From Parablautia muri (GTDB lineage: Bacteria; Bacillota; Clostridia; Lachnospirales; Lachnospiraceae): a DNA stretch of 64,000 nucleotides. Shown piece by piece: positions 16,985 to 26,450 of this stretch; position 1 is the stretch's first letter, and each line of letters begins with the position of its first letter. The notes under the pieces are model-generated. The model did no database searches, had not been told where the DNA came from, and saw only the letters and a list, made by a program, of their open reading frames with translations. The stretch spans positions 47,009-111,008 of the forward strand of contig NZ_QZDT01000014.1 in NCBI RefSeq assembly GCF_009917485.1, in the 5' to 3' direction. Position numbers and translations under genes: made by a program.

Positions 16985-19231
16985 TTACATAATATTTTCC
17001 TTTTCAAACTGTGATGGCGTGACACCCACATACATTTTAAAAGTCCGGCGAAAGGTAACATCATTGGTGAAACCGCATTTAAGCGCAATTTCCTGGACGC
17101 TCATATTTCCTTTTAAGAGGTATTTTTTAGCGCATTCAATCCTTCCGGATGCAACGTACTTCTGAAATGTGCAGCCAAACTGCTCCTTAAAATACTTTCC
17201 AAAGTACGTTGGCGTATAATGCATCAGCTTAGCCGTTTCATTCAGGGAAAGGTTCGCATCCGTTAAATGCTCCTTTACATAATTGCGGATAATCTCATTT
17301 CTGGCATAATAAATCGGATTTTCTTTCACACTGCAGCGCTGCATCAATGCCTCTGCTTTCATTTTGAATGTCTGAAGATAGCTCTTGATGCTTCCATAAT
17401 TTTCAGGATTCAAAAGCTCCATCTGTTCAGTGGCGCTTGCTTTATTGCCACTCTCAAACAAATCGGGAATGCTGTTGTTAAGCCTTCGTATTCCAATCAA
17501 ATATGCCTCCTTATTCAAACCAAGTTTGTGAAAATTATAAGCAAGCATTTCCTGATACTGCTTTACAAATTTTTCGGCATCCATCTCAAGCACGGCTTGT
17601 TTCATCTCCTCCATCCGCTTTTTATCAATCTCAAAAGCCCGGCAATTTTGTTCCCGCTCCTCAATATGATTCTCATCCATTGAAATAATTTTCTTCTCCG
17701 GATAGAAAAAAGAATATTCAAGCGCCCTGACCGCCTGGTTATAAGCAGATAGCAAATGCAGAATATCTTCATGCGCCTTACTCATACCAAGAGCGGCATC
17801 CTCATAGCCTGATTCGGAAAATGTCTGGGACAAAATCTCACTGATTTCTTCCACCAGGCTTTCATCACCATAGCTCAAAATCCATATATAATAATTATTT
17901 TCTTCCAGAAACGCCGCATGAACCTGTGGATAAATTGCCAGACAGGAATCAATTTCCCTGATATACTGCCTGGCCTCATGACGGTTTTTTAACACCAGCG
18001 CGCGATACAATAAGTACTGCCTGATGGTATTGACATATTTTACTTCATTTGCCTGAGGTTTGTTGGAGTTTAATAAGGCATGCAGAATGTACTGTTCAAT
18101 CAATGGATTTTGTTCAAACACAGTCACTTCCAGCCGTTTTTTCTGGGAATCCAGTTCTTCTAAAGCTTTTTCAATGATTTGATACTCATTGATTTCCTCC
18201 CCATAATCTTCCTCCCGCAGCATATCCATGATACGCTCCAAAGGCTGATAGCTATACTTGGTCATCCGAAATGCCACCAGCAGAATCAACCCCAAAAGAA
18301 TCAGGCAGCCCGCTAAAATCCATTCCACAAATAAGATAAAATCGCGGTAGAGAAAATCATTTCCCAGAACCTGCACAATCCCTATCTCCATTCCCACCTT
18401 GGTATATTCCGCCACATAATGTCGCAGTTCCCCGCTGTAAAAATAGTTTTTCTCCCCGGATTTAAAGCGCTCAATATTTTCTCCTACTGGCAGAATCTGT
18501 TCTTCCTGACTGTCCGTATAAATGATTTTATCTCCATCAGTCAGATATAAATACCGCGTGCCCTCATCCGTAAAGTTATCAATATAAGCGTAAATGCTCT
18601 CATACGGGACAAAAAAGAGAATGTTCACTTCCCCGGAGTAAATATTCCCCAGGGGAATCGTCTGTACCAGAAAAAATCCTTTAATGCGCCGACCGTTTTT
18701 CAAAAGGCTCACATCATGGAAAATCACCTTCTGGTTGTTCCTGCTCAGCATAACGCCGGACATAAATTCTTCTTCCTGACACTGTACATGGTTCAAATCT
18801 ATATACCTTTGCCACCCTGTTTTTCCATAGCTGCTGATTCCGAACTCTCCCAGACTATAATAAATGTAAATAGACTCAATCATATTATCATTGATTTCCG
18901 TAAGGGAAAGCATTCCCGCATAGTCCGAGATATCGGACGCCGTAATATTCTCCTCCATAAGCTGCGGTGTTTTCTGCATATATTTCAGCCGCATCACCCA
19001 CGGCGTCATGGCATACTGGGCCGATGATTTCAGCAGATTATCCATTATATTTTTTAATTCATTGTCCGCCGTCTCGCAGATAGAATTTTCAAAAGCCAGC
19101 ACACTATCCCGGGAAATCTTATAATAAACAAAAGAAAAGAGACTTGAGAACACCAAAAGAATACCCACCGGAACAATCACATAGGAAACAAACATCTTGT
19201 GTTTTGTCTGGTATCTTTTTTCCCTTCTCAT
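16985..19231 (-). CDS. Membrane-anchored AraC-family regulator
   Basis: 748 residues from the ATG at 19231 (AGGAAAGG just upstream); a longer frame to 19360 would run into the preceding gene. One membrane segment near the N-terminus (FVSYVIVPVGILLVFSSLF) and a second near residue 295 (ILAGCLILLGLILLVAF) enclose a Cache-like extracellular sensor region. A cytoplasmic linker and a C-terminal double helix-turn-helix follow (LNETAKLMHYTPTYFGKYFKEQ and MSVQEIALKCGFTNDVTFRRTFK). This is the YesS-type layout that controls sugar transporters of the LplABC kind. It is last in the binding protein-permease-glycosidase operon, so it probably senses the transported oligosaccharide or its glycan. Confidence 0.87.
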   Translation of the reverse strand: MRREKRYQTKHKMFVSYVIVPVGILLVFSSLFSFVYYKISRDSVLAFENSICETADNELKNIMDNLLKSSAQYAMTPWVMRLKYMQKTPQLMEENITASDISDYAGMLSLTEINDNMIESIYIYYSLGEFGISSYGKTGWQRYIDLNHVQCQEEEFMSGVMLSRNNQKVIFHDVSLLKNGRRIKGFFLVQTIPLGNIYSGEVNILFFVPYESIYAYIDNFTDEGTRYLYLTDGDKIIYTDSQEEQILPVGENIERFKSGEKNYFYSGELRHYVAEYTKVGMEIGIVQVLGNDFLYRDFILFVEWILAGCLILLGLILLVAFRMTKYSYQPLERIMDMLREEDYGEEINEYQIIEKALEELDSQKKRLEVTVFEQNPLIEQYILHALLNSNKPQANEVKYVNTIRQYLLYRALVLKNRHEARQYIREIDSCLAIYPQVHAAFLEENNYYIWILSYGDESLVEEISEILSQTFSESGYEDAALGMSKAHEDILHLLSAYNQAVRALEYSFFYPEKKIISMDENHIEEREQNCRAFEIDKKRMEEMKQAVLEMDAEKFVKQYQEMLAYNFHKLGLNKEAYLIGIRRLNNSIPDLFESGNKASATEQMELLNPENYGSIKSYLQTFKMKAEALMQRCSVKENPIYYARNEIIRNYVKEHLTDANLSLNETAKLMHYTPTYFGKYFKEQFGCTFQKYVASGRIECAKKYLLKGNMSVQEIALKCGFTNDVTFRRTFKMYVGVTPSQFEKENIM

Positions 19232-19280
19232 GCTCTTTCCTTTCCTGCTCTTTATCATCATAAGTTTTTCGGCTCCTATC

Positions 19281-20297
19281 CTAAAACAGAAAATCAGCCT
19301 CCAAACGCGCCAGCCCAATCTGTTCAAAGACCCATATGGGTTCTTCGTATGCAGCTCCATTATACCACATTATCCACTGACCATTCACTTTCATCACATA
19401 AGGTTTATAGACCGCTACCGAATCCCAGGCGCCTTCTGCCGGTGCAACCAGCGGATTATCCGGATGCCTTTCCCATCCTGTGATTCCATCCCGGGACCTT
19501 GCCAGACCTACCTGCGCACGTTCTTCATGAAGATGTCCTACGTAAAATAGATAAAACCACCCATCCTCCTTGACCACACAGGGGGCCACCACCTTATGCT
19601 GTTCCCAAAGCTTATCCGGATTAGGACAAAGAACCGGATTTTGGTTATACTTTTTCCAACTTATCCCATCATAGCTAAACGCATAGCCGATAGCGTCCGG
19701 CTCATGGTTGCAGCCTGCCGCATACCACATTTTGTACTGCTTTTCATCCTCATCATACAAAACATGGGGACACATAACCGCCTGTTTCTCCCAGCTTTGA
19801 TCCGGCACCATCACAGGTTTCGTTTTCCGTCTCCACAGGATTCCGTCATCACTGACAGCAAGGCCAATCACGGACCGCCCATCTTCCAGATAAGGTTTCA
19901 TCTGTCCCGAATACCACATCATGTACTGCCCTTTATGAAAAATGACCGTGGGACGGTTCACTTCGTCTCCCTCCCAATCGGAACCCTGAAGCGGAGGCAA
20001 TACCAACTCAGGCTCGCTCCAATTGATGCCATCATAACTTTGTGTGTATCCGATTCCTTTTTTGGGCCTCCAGGAAAACCACATCCGAAAAATCACTTTC
20101 CCGTCCTTATCTTCCTCCCGCAGCACGGATACATCAAAGCATGTTCCATATTTACCACCAAAAACCGGATTATTTTCATATTTTTTCCAACCGCCTTTTG
20201 TTCCATACTGATAATATTTTTTATTTTCTTCACAGTCATAAAACGCAATGCGTTCCGCACTGCTCATTTCTTCCGTTGCTTTTATATTCATACGCAT
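19281..20297 (-). CDS. Five-bladed beta-propeller glycosidase (GH32/43/130-like)
   Basis: 338 residues made of five similar beta-rich units, each with an asparagine-proline and Trp/Tyr signature: NNPVFGGKYGTCFD, VNRPTVIFHKGQYMMWYSG, QAVMCPHVLYDEDEKQYKMWYA, KVVAPCVVKEDGWFYLFYVGH and VAVYKPYVMKVNGQWIMWYNGA. This is the furanosidase/GH130-type propeller used in hydrolysis or phosphorolysis of oligosaccharides. No signal peptide is visible, so it acts inside the cell, on sugar delivered by the adjacent transporter. The exact GH family cannot be fixed by eye. ATG at 20297 with GGAGG 5 bases upstream; 13 bases after the permease stop. Confidence 0.75.
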   Translation of the reverse strand: MRMNIKATEEMSSAERIAFYDCEENKKYYQYGTKGGWKKYENNPVFGGKYGTCFDVSVLREEDKDGKVIFRMWFSWRPKKGIGYTQSYDGINWSEPELVLPPLQGSDWEGDEVNRPTVIFHKGQYMMWYSGQMKPYLEDGRSVIGLAVSDDGILWRRKTKPVMVPDQSWEKQAVMCPHVLYDEDEKQYKMWYAAGCNHEPDAIGYAFSYDGISWKKYNQNPVLCPNPDKLWEQHKVVAPCVVKEDGWFYLFYVGHLHEERAQVGLARSRDGITGWERHPDNPLVAPAEGAWDSVAVYKPYVMKVNGQWIMWYNGAAYEEPIWVFEQIGLARLEADFLF

Positions 20298-20310
20298 CCC
20301 CGCCTCCTTA

Positions 20311-21171
20311 TTATTTTACAGCGCCAATCAGCACGCCTTTTTCGAAATATTTCTGGATAAACGGATAAAGAATCATGATTGGAAAGCAGGCTACCACTAT
20401 GACTGCATACTTCATCTGCTCATTCATCAATATCGCATCCATCCCCATGCCCGCAACTCTCACTTCACTGGTAATTAGAATACTTCTTAAATATAGCTGA
20501 ATCGGCTGAAGCTTTTCATTTGAAAGAAAAATCAGCGGCGCAAAGTAGCTGTTCCAATAACCCACTCCGTAAAACAAGATCAGAACGGATATAATTGGCT
20601 TCGAGAGCGGAAAAAATATCTTTACCATAACCGTCCACTCCGAACCGCCGTCAATCTTAACCGCCTCCGCCATGGCCTCCGGCAAAGACTCAAAAAATGA
20701 TCTGGTGATAATCAGATTGTATGCACTGATAATATAAGGCAGGATAATCGACCACCTGGTATTGTACAGATGCATTTTCTGAACCAATATATAAAGCGGT
20801 ATCAGTCCTCCGCTGACAAACATCGTAAGTGTCATTAAGAAAGAGAGCTGCCTTCTTAAAAAAAACTTCTTTCTGGAAAGTGCGAATGCCGTAGTGGCCG
20901 TTAAAAGCACACTGACAGTCGCCCCCACCACCGTATACCAAATCGTATTCCCAAAAGACCTCAGCACAGTATCGTTCTTCAGGATCATTTGATAGGCTTT
21001 CAGCGAAAAGCCCTTCGGCAGTAAATAAATATCCCTTGCAAGCACGTGAATCGGGTCGCTGAAAGACATGCTTACAACATATATCACGGGATATAACGTT
21101 ATAATAATAATCAATATTGTCACAATATAGATTGGAATGTCCGATGATATCAATCTTTTTTTCCTGTTCAT
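20311..21171 (-). CDS. Carbohydrate ABC transporter permease (LplC/YtcP type)
   Basis: 286 residues from the ATG at 21171, favoured by AAGAAGGG 4 bases upstream over the ATG at 21195. Six predicted membrane helices. The EAA loop for ATPase contact is seen as EAVKIDGGSEWTVMVKIFFPLSKP. It pairs with the permease encoded upstream, forming the membrane channel of a CUT1-like importer. As usual for this family, no dedicated ATPase is encoded in the operon; a shared MsmK-like ATPase elsewhere is expected. Confidence 0.9.
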   Translation of the reverse strand: MNRKKRLISSDIPIYIVTILIIIITLYPVIYVVSMSFSDPIHVLARDIYLLPKGFSLKAYQMILKNDTVLRSFGNTIWYTVVGATVSVLLTATTAFALSRKKFFLRRQLSFLMTLTMFVSGGLIPLYILVQKMHLYNTRWSIILPYIISAYNLIITRSFFESLPEAMAEAVKIDGGSEWTVMVKIFFPLSKPIISVLILFYGVGYWNSYFAPLIFLSNEKLQPIQLYLRSILITSEVRVAGMGMDAILMNEQMKYAVIVVACFPIMILYPFIQKYFEKGVLIGAVK

Positions 21172-21198
21172 AAATCCCTTCTTCCCTTCATACATCTT

Positions 21199-22113
21199 CT
21201 AAAAAATACTTGTATCTGTGGTCTTTCTGGCCAGGAAATTAGCTCCCAGCAATATAAGCACATTCACAATGGAATTAGCCAGTCCCACTGCAGATGCAAA
21301 ACTGTACTGCGCGCTCAAAAGACCTTTGCGGTACACATAGGTAGAAAAAATATCCGCCGTGGAATAGGTTGCGGGATTGTACATCAAAATCACCTTTTCA
21401 TATCCTATATTCAGCATATTCCCCATATTCATAACCAGCAGGAGAATAATGGTAGGAGCGATAGAAGGTAAAGTAATATAGACCAGCTTTTTCCACCTGC
21501 CCGCTCCGTCCAAAGAGGCCGATTCATACATCTCCTGATCGATAGACGAAATAGCAGCTACATAAATAATGGAATTCCACCCAAACTCCTGCCACACCCC
21601 CGATCCTACATAAAGCGTCCGAAAGGCCTCCGGTAAATTGAAATAATTCTTTGGCTGCACTCCGAAAACCTGCAGCAGCTGTGTAAGGACCCCGCCGTCC
21701 GAAGACAGCAGGTCCTTCAATATCCCCACCACCACTACCACCGAAATAAAATGCGGCAGATAGGCTGCAGTCTGTGCCACGCGCTTTAGCTTGTTATGCT
21801 TTAGCTCATTCAGAAGGAGGGCAAAGGCGATTGGGACCGGAAATGACCAGACCAACTGTTCTATGCTCAAAAGAAACGTGTTTTTTACCAATCTTCCGAA
21901 ATAAACCGAATTTACCAATTCCTTAAAGTGCTTTAACCCTGCCCACGGACTTCCCCATATACCTTTAGACACATTATAGTCCTTAAATGCCATCAAAATC
22001 CCATACATAGGCCCATAGCAGAAAACCGCAAAGTAAATCACTCCCGGAAGAACGATCAAAAGCAGCATCCAATCCCTCATAACATTCTTTTTCAAAACCC
22101 CCATTGCCCTCAT
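21199..22113 (-). CDS. Carbohydrate ABC transporter permease (LplB type)
   Basis: 304 residues from the ATG at 22113, since the GGAGG lies 9 bases upstream of it and inside the longer reading frame that starts at 22152. Six predicted membrane helices and the EAA loop YESASLDGAGRWKKLVYITLPSIAP. It is the first of the two permeases; its stop is 27 bases before the start of the second. The binding protein gene precedes it by 150 bases, a gap with several imperfect TTTACATCTT-like repeats and no gene. Confidence 0.88.
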   Translation of the reverse strand: MRAMGVLKKNVMRDWMLLLIVLPGVIYFAVFCYGPMYGILMAFKDYNVSKGIWGSPWAGLKHFKELVNSVYFGRLVKNTFLLSIEQLVWSFPVPIAFALLLNELKHNKLKRVAQTAAYLPHFISVVVVVGILKDLLSSDGGVLTQLLQVFGVQPKNYFNLPEAFRTLYVGSGVWQEFGWNSIIYVAAISSIDQEMYESASLDGAGRWKKLVYITLPSIAPTIILLLVMNMGNMLNIGYEKVILMYNPATYSTADIFSTYVYRKGLLSAQYSFASAVGLANSIVNVLILLGANFLARKTTDTSIF

Positions 22114-22263
22114 TGCCTTCTGCCTCCTGTCTTTTTGCTTGCGTTCTTGCATTTTGTCACTTGTATTTTTACATCTTGCTAGTCGTGCTCTTATGTCTCA
22201 TCATTTAGGTTTTACATCTTTAAATTTGCACTTTTCGTCTTGCCATTTACATTCTTACATTTG

Positions 22264-23991
22264 TCACTCGCCTACGATTTCCTGGTACCTTCCATATTGC
22301 GCCTTTTTAATCTCAATAATCTCCTGCATACCCATACTGTTTGCCGTTTCCACATATTTGTCAAAATGATCCAAAGATTCCGTGCCAATTACGAAAGCTG
22401 TAAACATTTCATTTAAATAGGTACTCAAATCCGGCCAGATACTGGTATAAACCTCAGACTCCTGCGCAGTTCCCAGCATTTCCGGGAAAGGATCTTTCAT
22501 ATTATTATAGGCAGCCTTGCAGGCATCCTCCACCTTAGTTCCCTCGAAAATCTTCATAAACGCTTCGCCCGAATCATTGATAAAATAAGTAGGCCAGGCT
22601 CCTACACTTCTCAGCGCCGAGAAGGCGGAGGTATAAGTTTCATTGTTGGTCACCAAATCGGTAAACTGAATTTCTCCGTTTTCATCATATTCATAAGTCA
22701 GCCCTTCAATACCATAATTGTAAAGCATACTGCCATCTTTGCTGGCATACACATAATCTATCCATTTAATTGCCACCTCCGGATTTTCACAGGCCGAAGT
22801 AATTCCATAGTAATGCCATGTAAGACTTCTCTTGGTCATCTGTGCCGTACCACTATCATCTGTCTGGATGACCGGCATAAATTCGTAATCGCAATCAGGA
22901 TTGCCTGTCATTGCAAGATCATCGGAAGATGCCATATTATCCGCCGGGTCATGACAAACGATACCCACTTTGTCCTCGGTGATGTTCTGCGTCAGAAGAT
23001 TGCCTTCCAGGTCATCGGAAATAAGTCCCTCAGAATAACATTTATTTAAAAATGTCAGCATTTCTTTAAATTGTTCTTCCACAGCCGCATAATGTACCTC
23101 GCCCCCTTCATCCACATACCAGAGGGAATTGGTTTCATATCCGAATCCGGTCATCAGATAATAAAGCTGCCAGATTCCATTCTTTGTTGCAAGAGGAATT
23201 TCATCACCAGGATCTCCGTTTCCGTTGGCGTCCTGTTCCTTAAAAGCCACCAGAACATCATAAAGTTCATCTATGGTGCGGGGCATTTCCAATCCCAGAT
23301 TATCAAGCCAATCCTGCCTGATATAAAGATAATCGGGAACATAATCATTGATATCACCCCACCATCCGGCAAGTGCATAAATGTTACCGTCCGATGAAGT
23401 ACACATTGCTTTCAGCGCCGGATATTTTTCAAACAGCTTCTGAATATTCGGAGCATTCTGTTCAATCAGGTCGTTTAACGGAATCAGAACTCCGTTGCTT
23501 GAATAAGTATCCACCCCTACGTTAGAATCAAAAGGCGGCAGTTCCACCATATCCGGAAGACCTTCCATAGAAGCAAGTCTGGTCTGAAGTACTGTTTCCA
23601 CATCACTGCTGTAGGTATCCCATTCAATATGAACTCCTGTACGTTTCTCTATCTCCTGCTGTACAGCCGTCCCGTCATTATAACTGACGCCCGCACACCA
23701 TGTATCATTTCCCATATAAGTAAGCTCTACCGTACCGGGCTCACAGATAGGAAGTGCAAGCCCTCCCAAATCATATACTGTCCCGGTTGCATCTATTGAA
23801 GATGTATCCTCAGTGGCCGTAACCGTTTCCCCGGAAGACGTGACTGCATTATCTTCATTTGTTTCTTCCTTTCCTTCACTCTCACTGGTCTGACTGCTTT
23901 CTTTGGTCTGCTCCCCGGAACTCTGGCATCCTGTCAAAGCAGATGTCAGCATGACCGCTGATAACAGCACTGCAACTATTTTCTTTTGCAT
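22264..23991 (-). CDS. Extracellular sugar-binding lipoprotein (LplA/YtcQ type)
   Basis: 575 residues. Signal peptide with lipobox LTSALTGC, so it is lipid-anchored on the outer face of the membrane. A Ser/Glu/Thr-rich linker (about 23-70) leads to the periplasmic-binding fold, with typical LplA-family segments such as DYLYIRQDWLDNLGLEMPRTIDELYDVLVAFKEQD and the EF-hand-like DANGNGDPGDE. It captures an oligosaccharide and passes it to the two permeases encoded next. It is the first gene of the sugar operon. The leader (23992-24300) carries a LacI-type palindrome at 24161-24174. The ligand cannot be named from sequence. Confidence 0.92.
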   Translation of the reverse strand: MQKKIVAVLLSAVMLTSALTGCQSSGEQTKESSQTSESEGKEETNEDNAVTSSGETVTATEDTSSIDATGTVYDLGGLALPICEPGTVELTYMGNDTWCAGVSYNDGTAVQQEIEKRTGVHIEWDTYSSDVETVLQTRLASMEGLPDMVELPPFDSNVGVDTYSSNGVLIPLNDLIEQNAPNIQKLFEKYPALKAMCTSSDGNIYALAGWWGDINDYVPDYLYIRQDWLDNLGLEMPRTIDELYDVLVAFKEQDANGNGDPGDEIPLATKNGIWQLYYLMTGFGYETNSLWYVDEGGEVHYAAVEEQFKEMLTFLNKCYSEGLISDDLEGNLLTQNITEDKVGIVCHDPADNMASSDDLAMTGNPDCDYEFMPVIQTDDSGTAQMTKRSLTWHYYGITSACENPEVAIKWIDYVYASKDGSMLYNYGIEGLTYEYDENGEIQFTDLVTNNETYTSAFSALRSVGAWPTYFINDSGEAFMKIFEGTKVEDACKAAYNNMKDPFPEMLGTAQESEVYTSIWPDLSTYLNEMFTAFVIGTESLDHFDKYVETANSMGMQEIIEIKKAQYGRYQEIVGE

Positions 23992-24307
23992 AATTTTTAT
24001 AACCTCTCCCTTTCTGCAGCCTGCAAGCTGCTGTTATGTAATTATTATTTCCTGTTCTTTATCACTATTGCCCACAAAATTTGCAGCCCGTGTACTTTTT
24101 TGCAAAACATTTTCTCTTTTACTTTATCTCGTACTGCATTTTGCACATAACCAGTCCGGCCGTAACCGGTTACGTTTTAGAAGTTAACTTCATTGGTATC
24201 AGTTTATAATCATATTGCACAAATATAAAGAATCAAAAACAGTCTTTTAGTACATAACACACAAATATATTGGATTTTGTTTGAAATAATAGAATTTGTT
24301 TGAATTG
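23992..24307. other. Leader of the sugar operon
   Basis: No gene is seen. This AT-rich stretch lies between the binding protein start and the etfA terminator. It contains the 14-base palindrome at 24161-24174. A convincing -35/-10 pair could not be fixed. Confidence 0.5.
24161..24174. promoter_or_regulatory. LacI-type operator palindrome
   Basis: CGTAACCGGTTACG is a perfect 14-base palindrome with the central CG and GTAA/TTAC arms of LacI/GalR-family operators. It lies 170 bases upstream of the sugar-binding protein gene, in an otherwise AT-rich leader. No LacI-family gene is in the window. Confidence 0.6.
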
Positions 24308-24349
24308 AAAAAAGAAAAAAAGCTGGCAGACCCTGAAGGTTCTGCCAGC
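24308..24349 (-). terminator. Terminator of the butyrate operon
   Basis: GCTGGCAGA (24322-24330) and TCTGCCAGC (24341-24349) form a 9-base GC-rich stem. On the minus strand it is followed by a run of seven T, then C and six more T. It lies 20 bases past the etfA stop, so it ends the six-gene operon. Confidence 0.92.
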
Positions 24350-24369
24350 CGTTATTTGATACAAACCGT

Positions 24370-25413
24370 TTATTTTGCAGCAAGCTCTACTTTCAATCTT
24401 TCGGTAAGTGCGGGAACGATCTTATTTAAGTCTCCTACAATACCGTAATCAGCCACATCAAAGATAGGCGCTGTCTCATCCTTATTAATAGCAATGATAA
24501 TATCAGCTTCTTCCATACCGGCCACATGCTGAATCGCTCCTGAGATACCGATTGCAAAATATACGTTAGGACGAACTGTCTTACCGGTCTGTCCAACCTG
24601 CAAATCTTTCGGTTTCCAGCCTGCATCCACTACTGCACGGGAGCAGCTCACCGTACCGCCGATTACCTCTGCAAGGTCCTCAAGAATCTTAAAGTTCTCA
24701 GGGCTGCCTACGCCACGTCCGCCGGATACCAGGATTTTTGCATCCATAATATCTGCTACATCTGAAACAGCCTTCACTACTTTTAAGATTTCGACATACT
24801 TATCGTTTGGAGTAAATCCGGGATTAAACTCTACAATATTTGCTTTCTTTCCTGCTTCTCTGGGCGCCTTCTGCATAACACCAGGACGAACCGTTGCCAT
24901 CTGAGGACGGAAATCCGGGCAAGCGATGGTAGCAATCGTGTTGCCGCCAAATGCAGGACGTGTCATAAGAAGCTGGTTGTGCAGCTGTTCCTTGCCGGGA
25001 ATCGGATTGATTGGGAAATCACCGATGTCAAGCTGTGTACAGTCTGCCGTCAAACCTGTATGTATTCTGGCTGATACCCTAGGGCCAAGGTCACGGCCGA
25101 TTGCGGTTGCGCCAACTAAGAAAATTTCAGGCTTAAATTCATTGATAACAGATGCCAGGGCATGCGCATAAGGCTCAGTCCTGTATTCTTTCAGTTCAGG
25201 GTCATCTACAACGATAACCTTGTCAGCTCCGTACTCAGCAAGCTCATCAGCAAGCCCTTTAACATCGCTGCCTACCAAAACTGCTGTCACTTCCGTATTT
25301 AAATCTTTGGCAAGGTCTTTTCCTTTGCCAACCAATTCTAAAGCGATTCCGCTGAGTACATTGTCTACCTGCTGCGCAAAGACAAATACTCCCTTATAGT
25401 CTTGAATATTCAT
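24370..25413 (-). CDS. etfA: Electron transfer flavoprotein, alpha subunit
   Basis: 347 residues. Binds FAD and, with EtfB, passes electrons between NADH, ferredoxin and butyryl-CoA dehydrogenase. The C-terminal FAD-binding segments are clear: SGGRGVGSPENF, SRAVVDAGW, VGQTGKTVRPNVYFAIGISGAIQH and INKDETAPIFDVADYG. In clostridia this ETF with Bcd is known to bifurcate electrons; that role here is by family and context. Last gene of the operon, 144 bases after etfB, followed at once by a strong terminator. ATG at 25413 with GGAGG upstream. Confidence 0.97.
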   Translation of the reverse strand: MNIQDYKGVFVFAQQVDNVLSGIALELVGKGKDLAKDLNTEVTAVLVGSDVKGLADELAEYGADKVIVVDDPELKEYRTEPYAHALASVINEFKPEIFLVGATAIGRDLGPRVSARIHTGLTADCTQLDIGDFPINPIPGKEQLHNQLLMTRPAFGGNTIATIACPDFRPQMATVRPGVMQKAPREAGKKANIVEFNPGFTPNDKYVEILKVVKAVSDVADIMDAKILVSGGRGVGSPENFKILEDLAEVIGGTVSCSRAVVDAGWKPKDLQVGQTGKTVRPNVYFAIGISGAIQHVAGMEEADIIIAINKDETAPIFDVADYGIVGDLNKIVPALTERLKVELAAK

Positions 25414-25557
25414 TTCGAACCTCCATTAATATATTTAATCCATTATGTAAAACCTTAATCTAATCCATATGCTGTCAATGTGCCGCCAACATCCTGTCCT
25501 TTCCATATTTGTACAAGTCTGTTTACTCCCATTAACAGCAATCTAAGAAAGTACCAA

Positions 25558-26340
25558 TTAGATTACATGTTTTACTTTCAATTTGTCAACGATATAATCT
25601 ACGGATGCTGCCGGGTCAAGGTTAACCTTCTCACCAGCTCCCTTTCTTACCTTATCGGAAGCCTTAGCAATCTGGGTAGGTGAACCCTTAAGTCCTAAGT
25701 TGGAATCATCAACGTCAACCAGATTTGCTCTACCCCAAACAGTGATCTCTGCATTGTAAGCATCGAAAATTCCGCCGGGAGTCATATAACGGGGCTCATT
25801 TAATTCAGCAAGCGCTGTGATAAGACAAGGCATTTTAGCCTTTAACACATGATATCTGTCGTCATACTGACGCTCAACGATTACATGGCCGTCTTCAATT
25901 TCAATCTTCTGTGCATAAGAAATAACAGGGATTCCAAGATGCTCAGAAATCTGAGGACCAACCTGTGCCGTATCGCCATCAATAGCCTGACGTCCTGTGA
26001 TGATCAGATCATATTCCAGATTACGGATTGCACCGGCAATTGTCTGGGAGGTTGCCCATGTATCTGCGCCGCCCAATACTCTGTCTGTTACCAGAATGCC
26101 TTTATCTGCGCCCATTGCCATTGCTTCGCGGAGAACTTCTTCCGCTTTGGGAAGTCCCATAGTAACTACAGTTACTTCTGCGCCATACTGATCTTTTAAT
26201 CTGAGTGCTGCCTCCAAACCTGCCTTGTCATCAGGATTCATGATTGTGAGCATTGCACCTCTGTCAAGTGTACCATCGGGATTAAACTTAACGCCACCCT
26301 TGGTATCCGGTACCTGTTTAACACAAACAACAATTTTCAT
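25558..26340 (-). CDS. etfB: Electron transfer flavoprotein, beta subunit
   Basis: 260 residues, the normal length. N-terminal MKIVVCVKQVPDT and the ETF-beta signature region LRKL-like ITALAELNEPRYM are visible, as is the nucleotide-binding stretch ITGRQAIDGDTAQVGPQISEHLG. In bifurcating ETFs this subunit carries the second FAD and the NADH site. It sits 110 bases after bcd and before etfA. ATG at 26340 with AAGGAGA upstream. Confidence 0.97.
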   Translation of the reverse strand: MKIVVCVKQVPDTKGGVKFNPDGTLDRGAMLTIMNPDDKAGLEAALRLKDQYGAEVTVVTMGLPKAEEVLREAMAMGADKGILVTDRVLGGADTWATSQTIAGAIRNLEYDLIITGRQAIDGDTAQVGPQISEHLGIPVISYAQKIEIEDGHVIVERQYDDRYHVLKAKMPCLITALAELNEPRYMTPGGIFDAYNAEITVWGRANLVDVDDSNLGLKGSPTQIAKASDKVRKGAGEKVNLDPAASVDYIVDKLKVKHVI

Positions 26341-26450
26341 TGTATTATCTCTCCTTATAAATTAATCTATTTGTCCTTGTGATATAACGCCGATTTTTGC
26401 TGCCTGTAAACGCAGATTCTACCTTGCAAAAATCGTGCGCAGTAAAATAT

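Noticed and set aside
19232..19360. N-terminal extension of the AraC regulator
   Set aside because: It would overlap the end of the upstream glycosidase gene and has no ribosome site; the ATG at 19231 has one.
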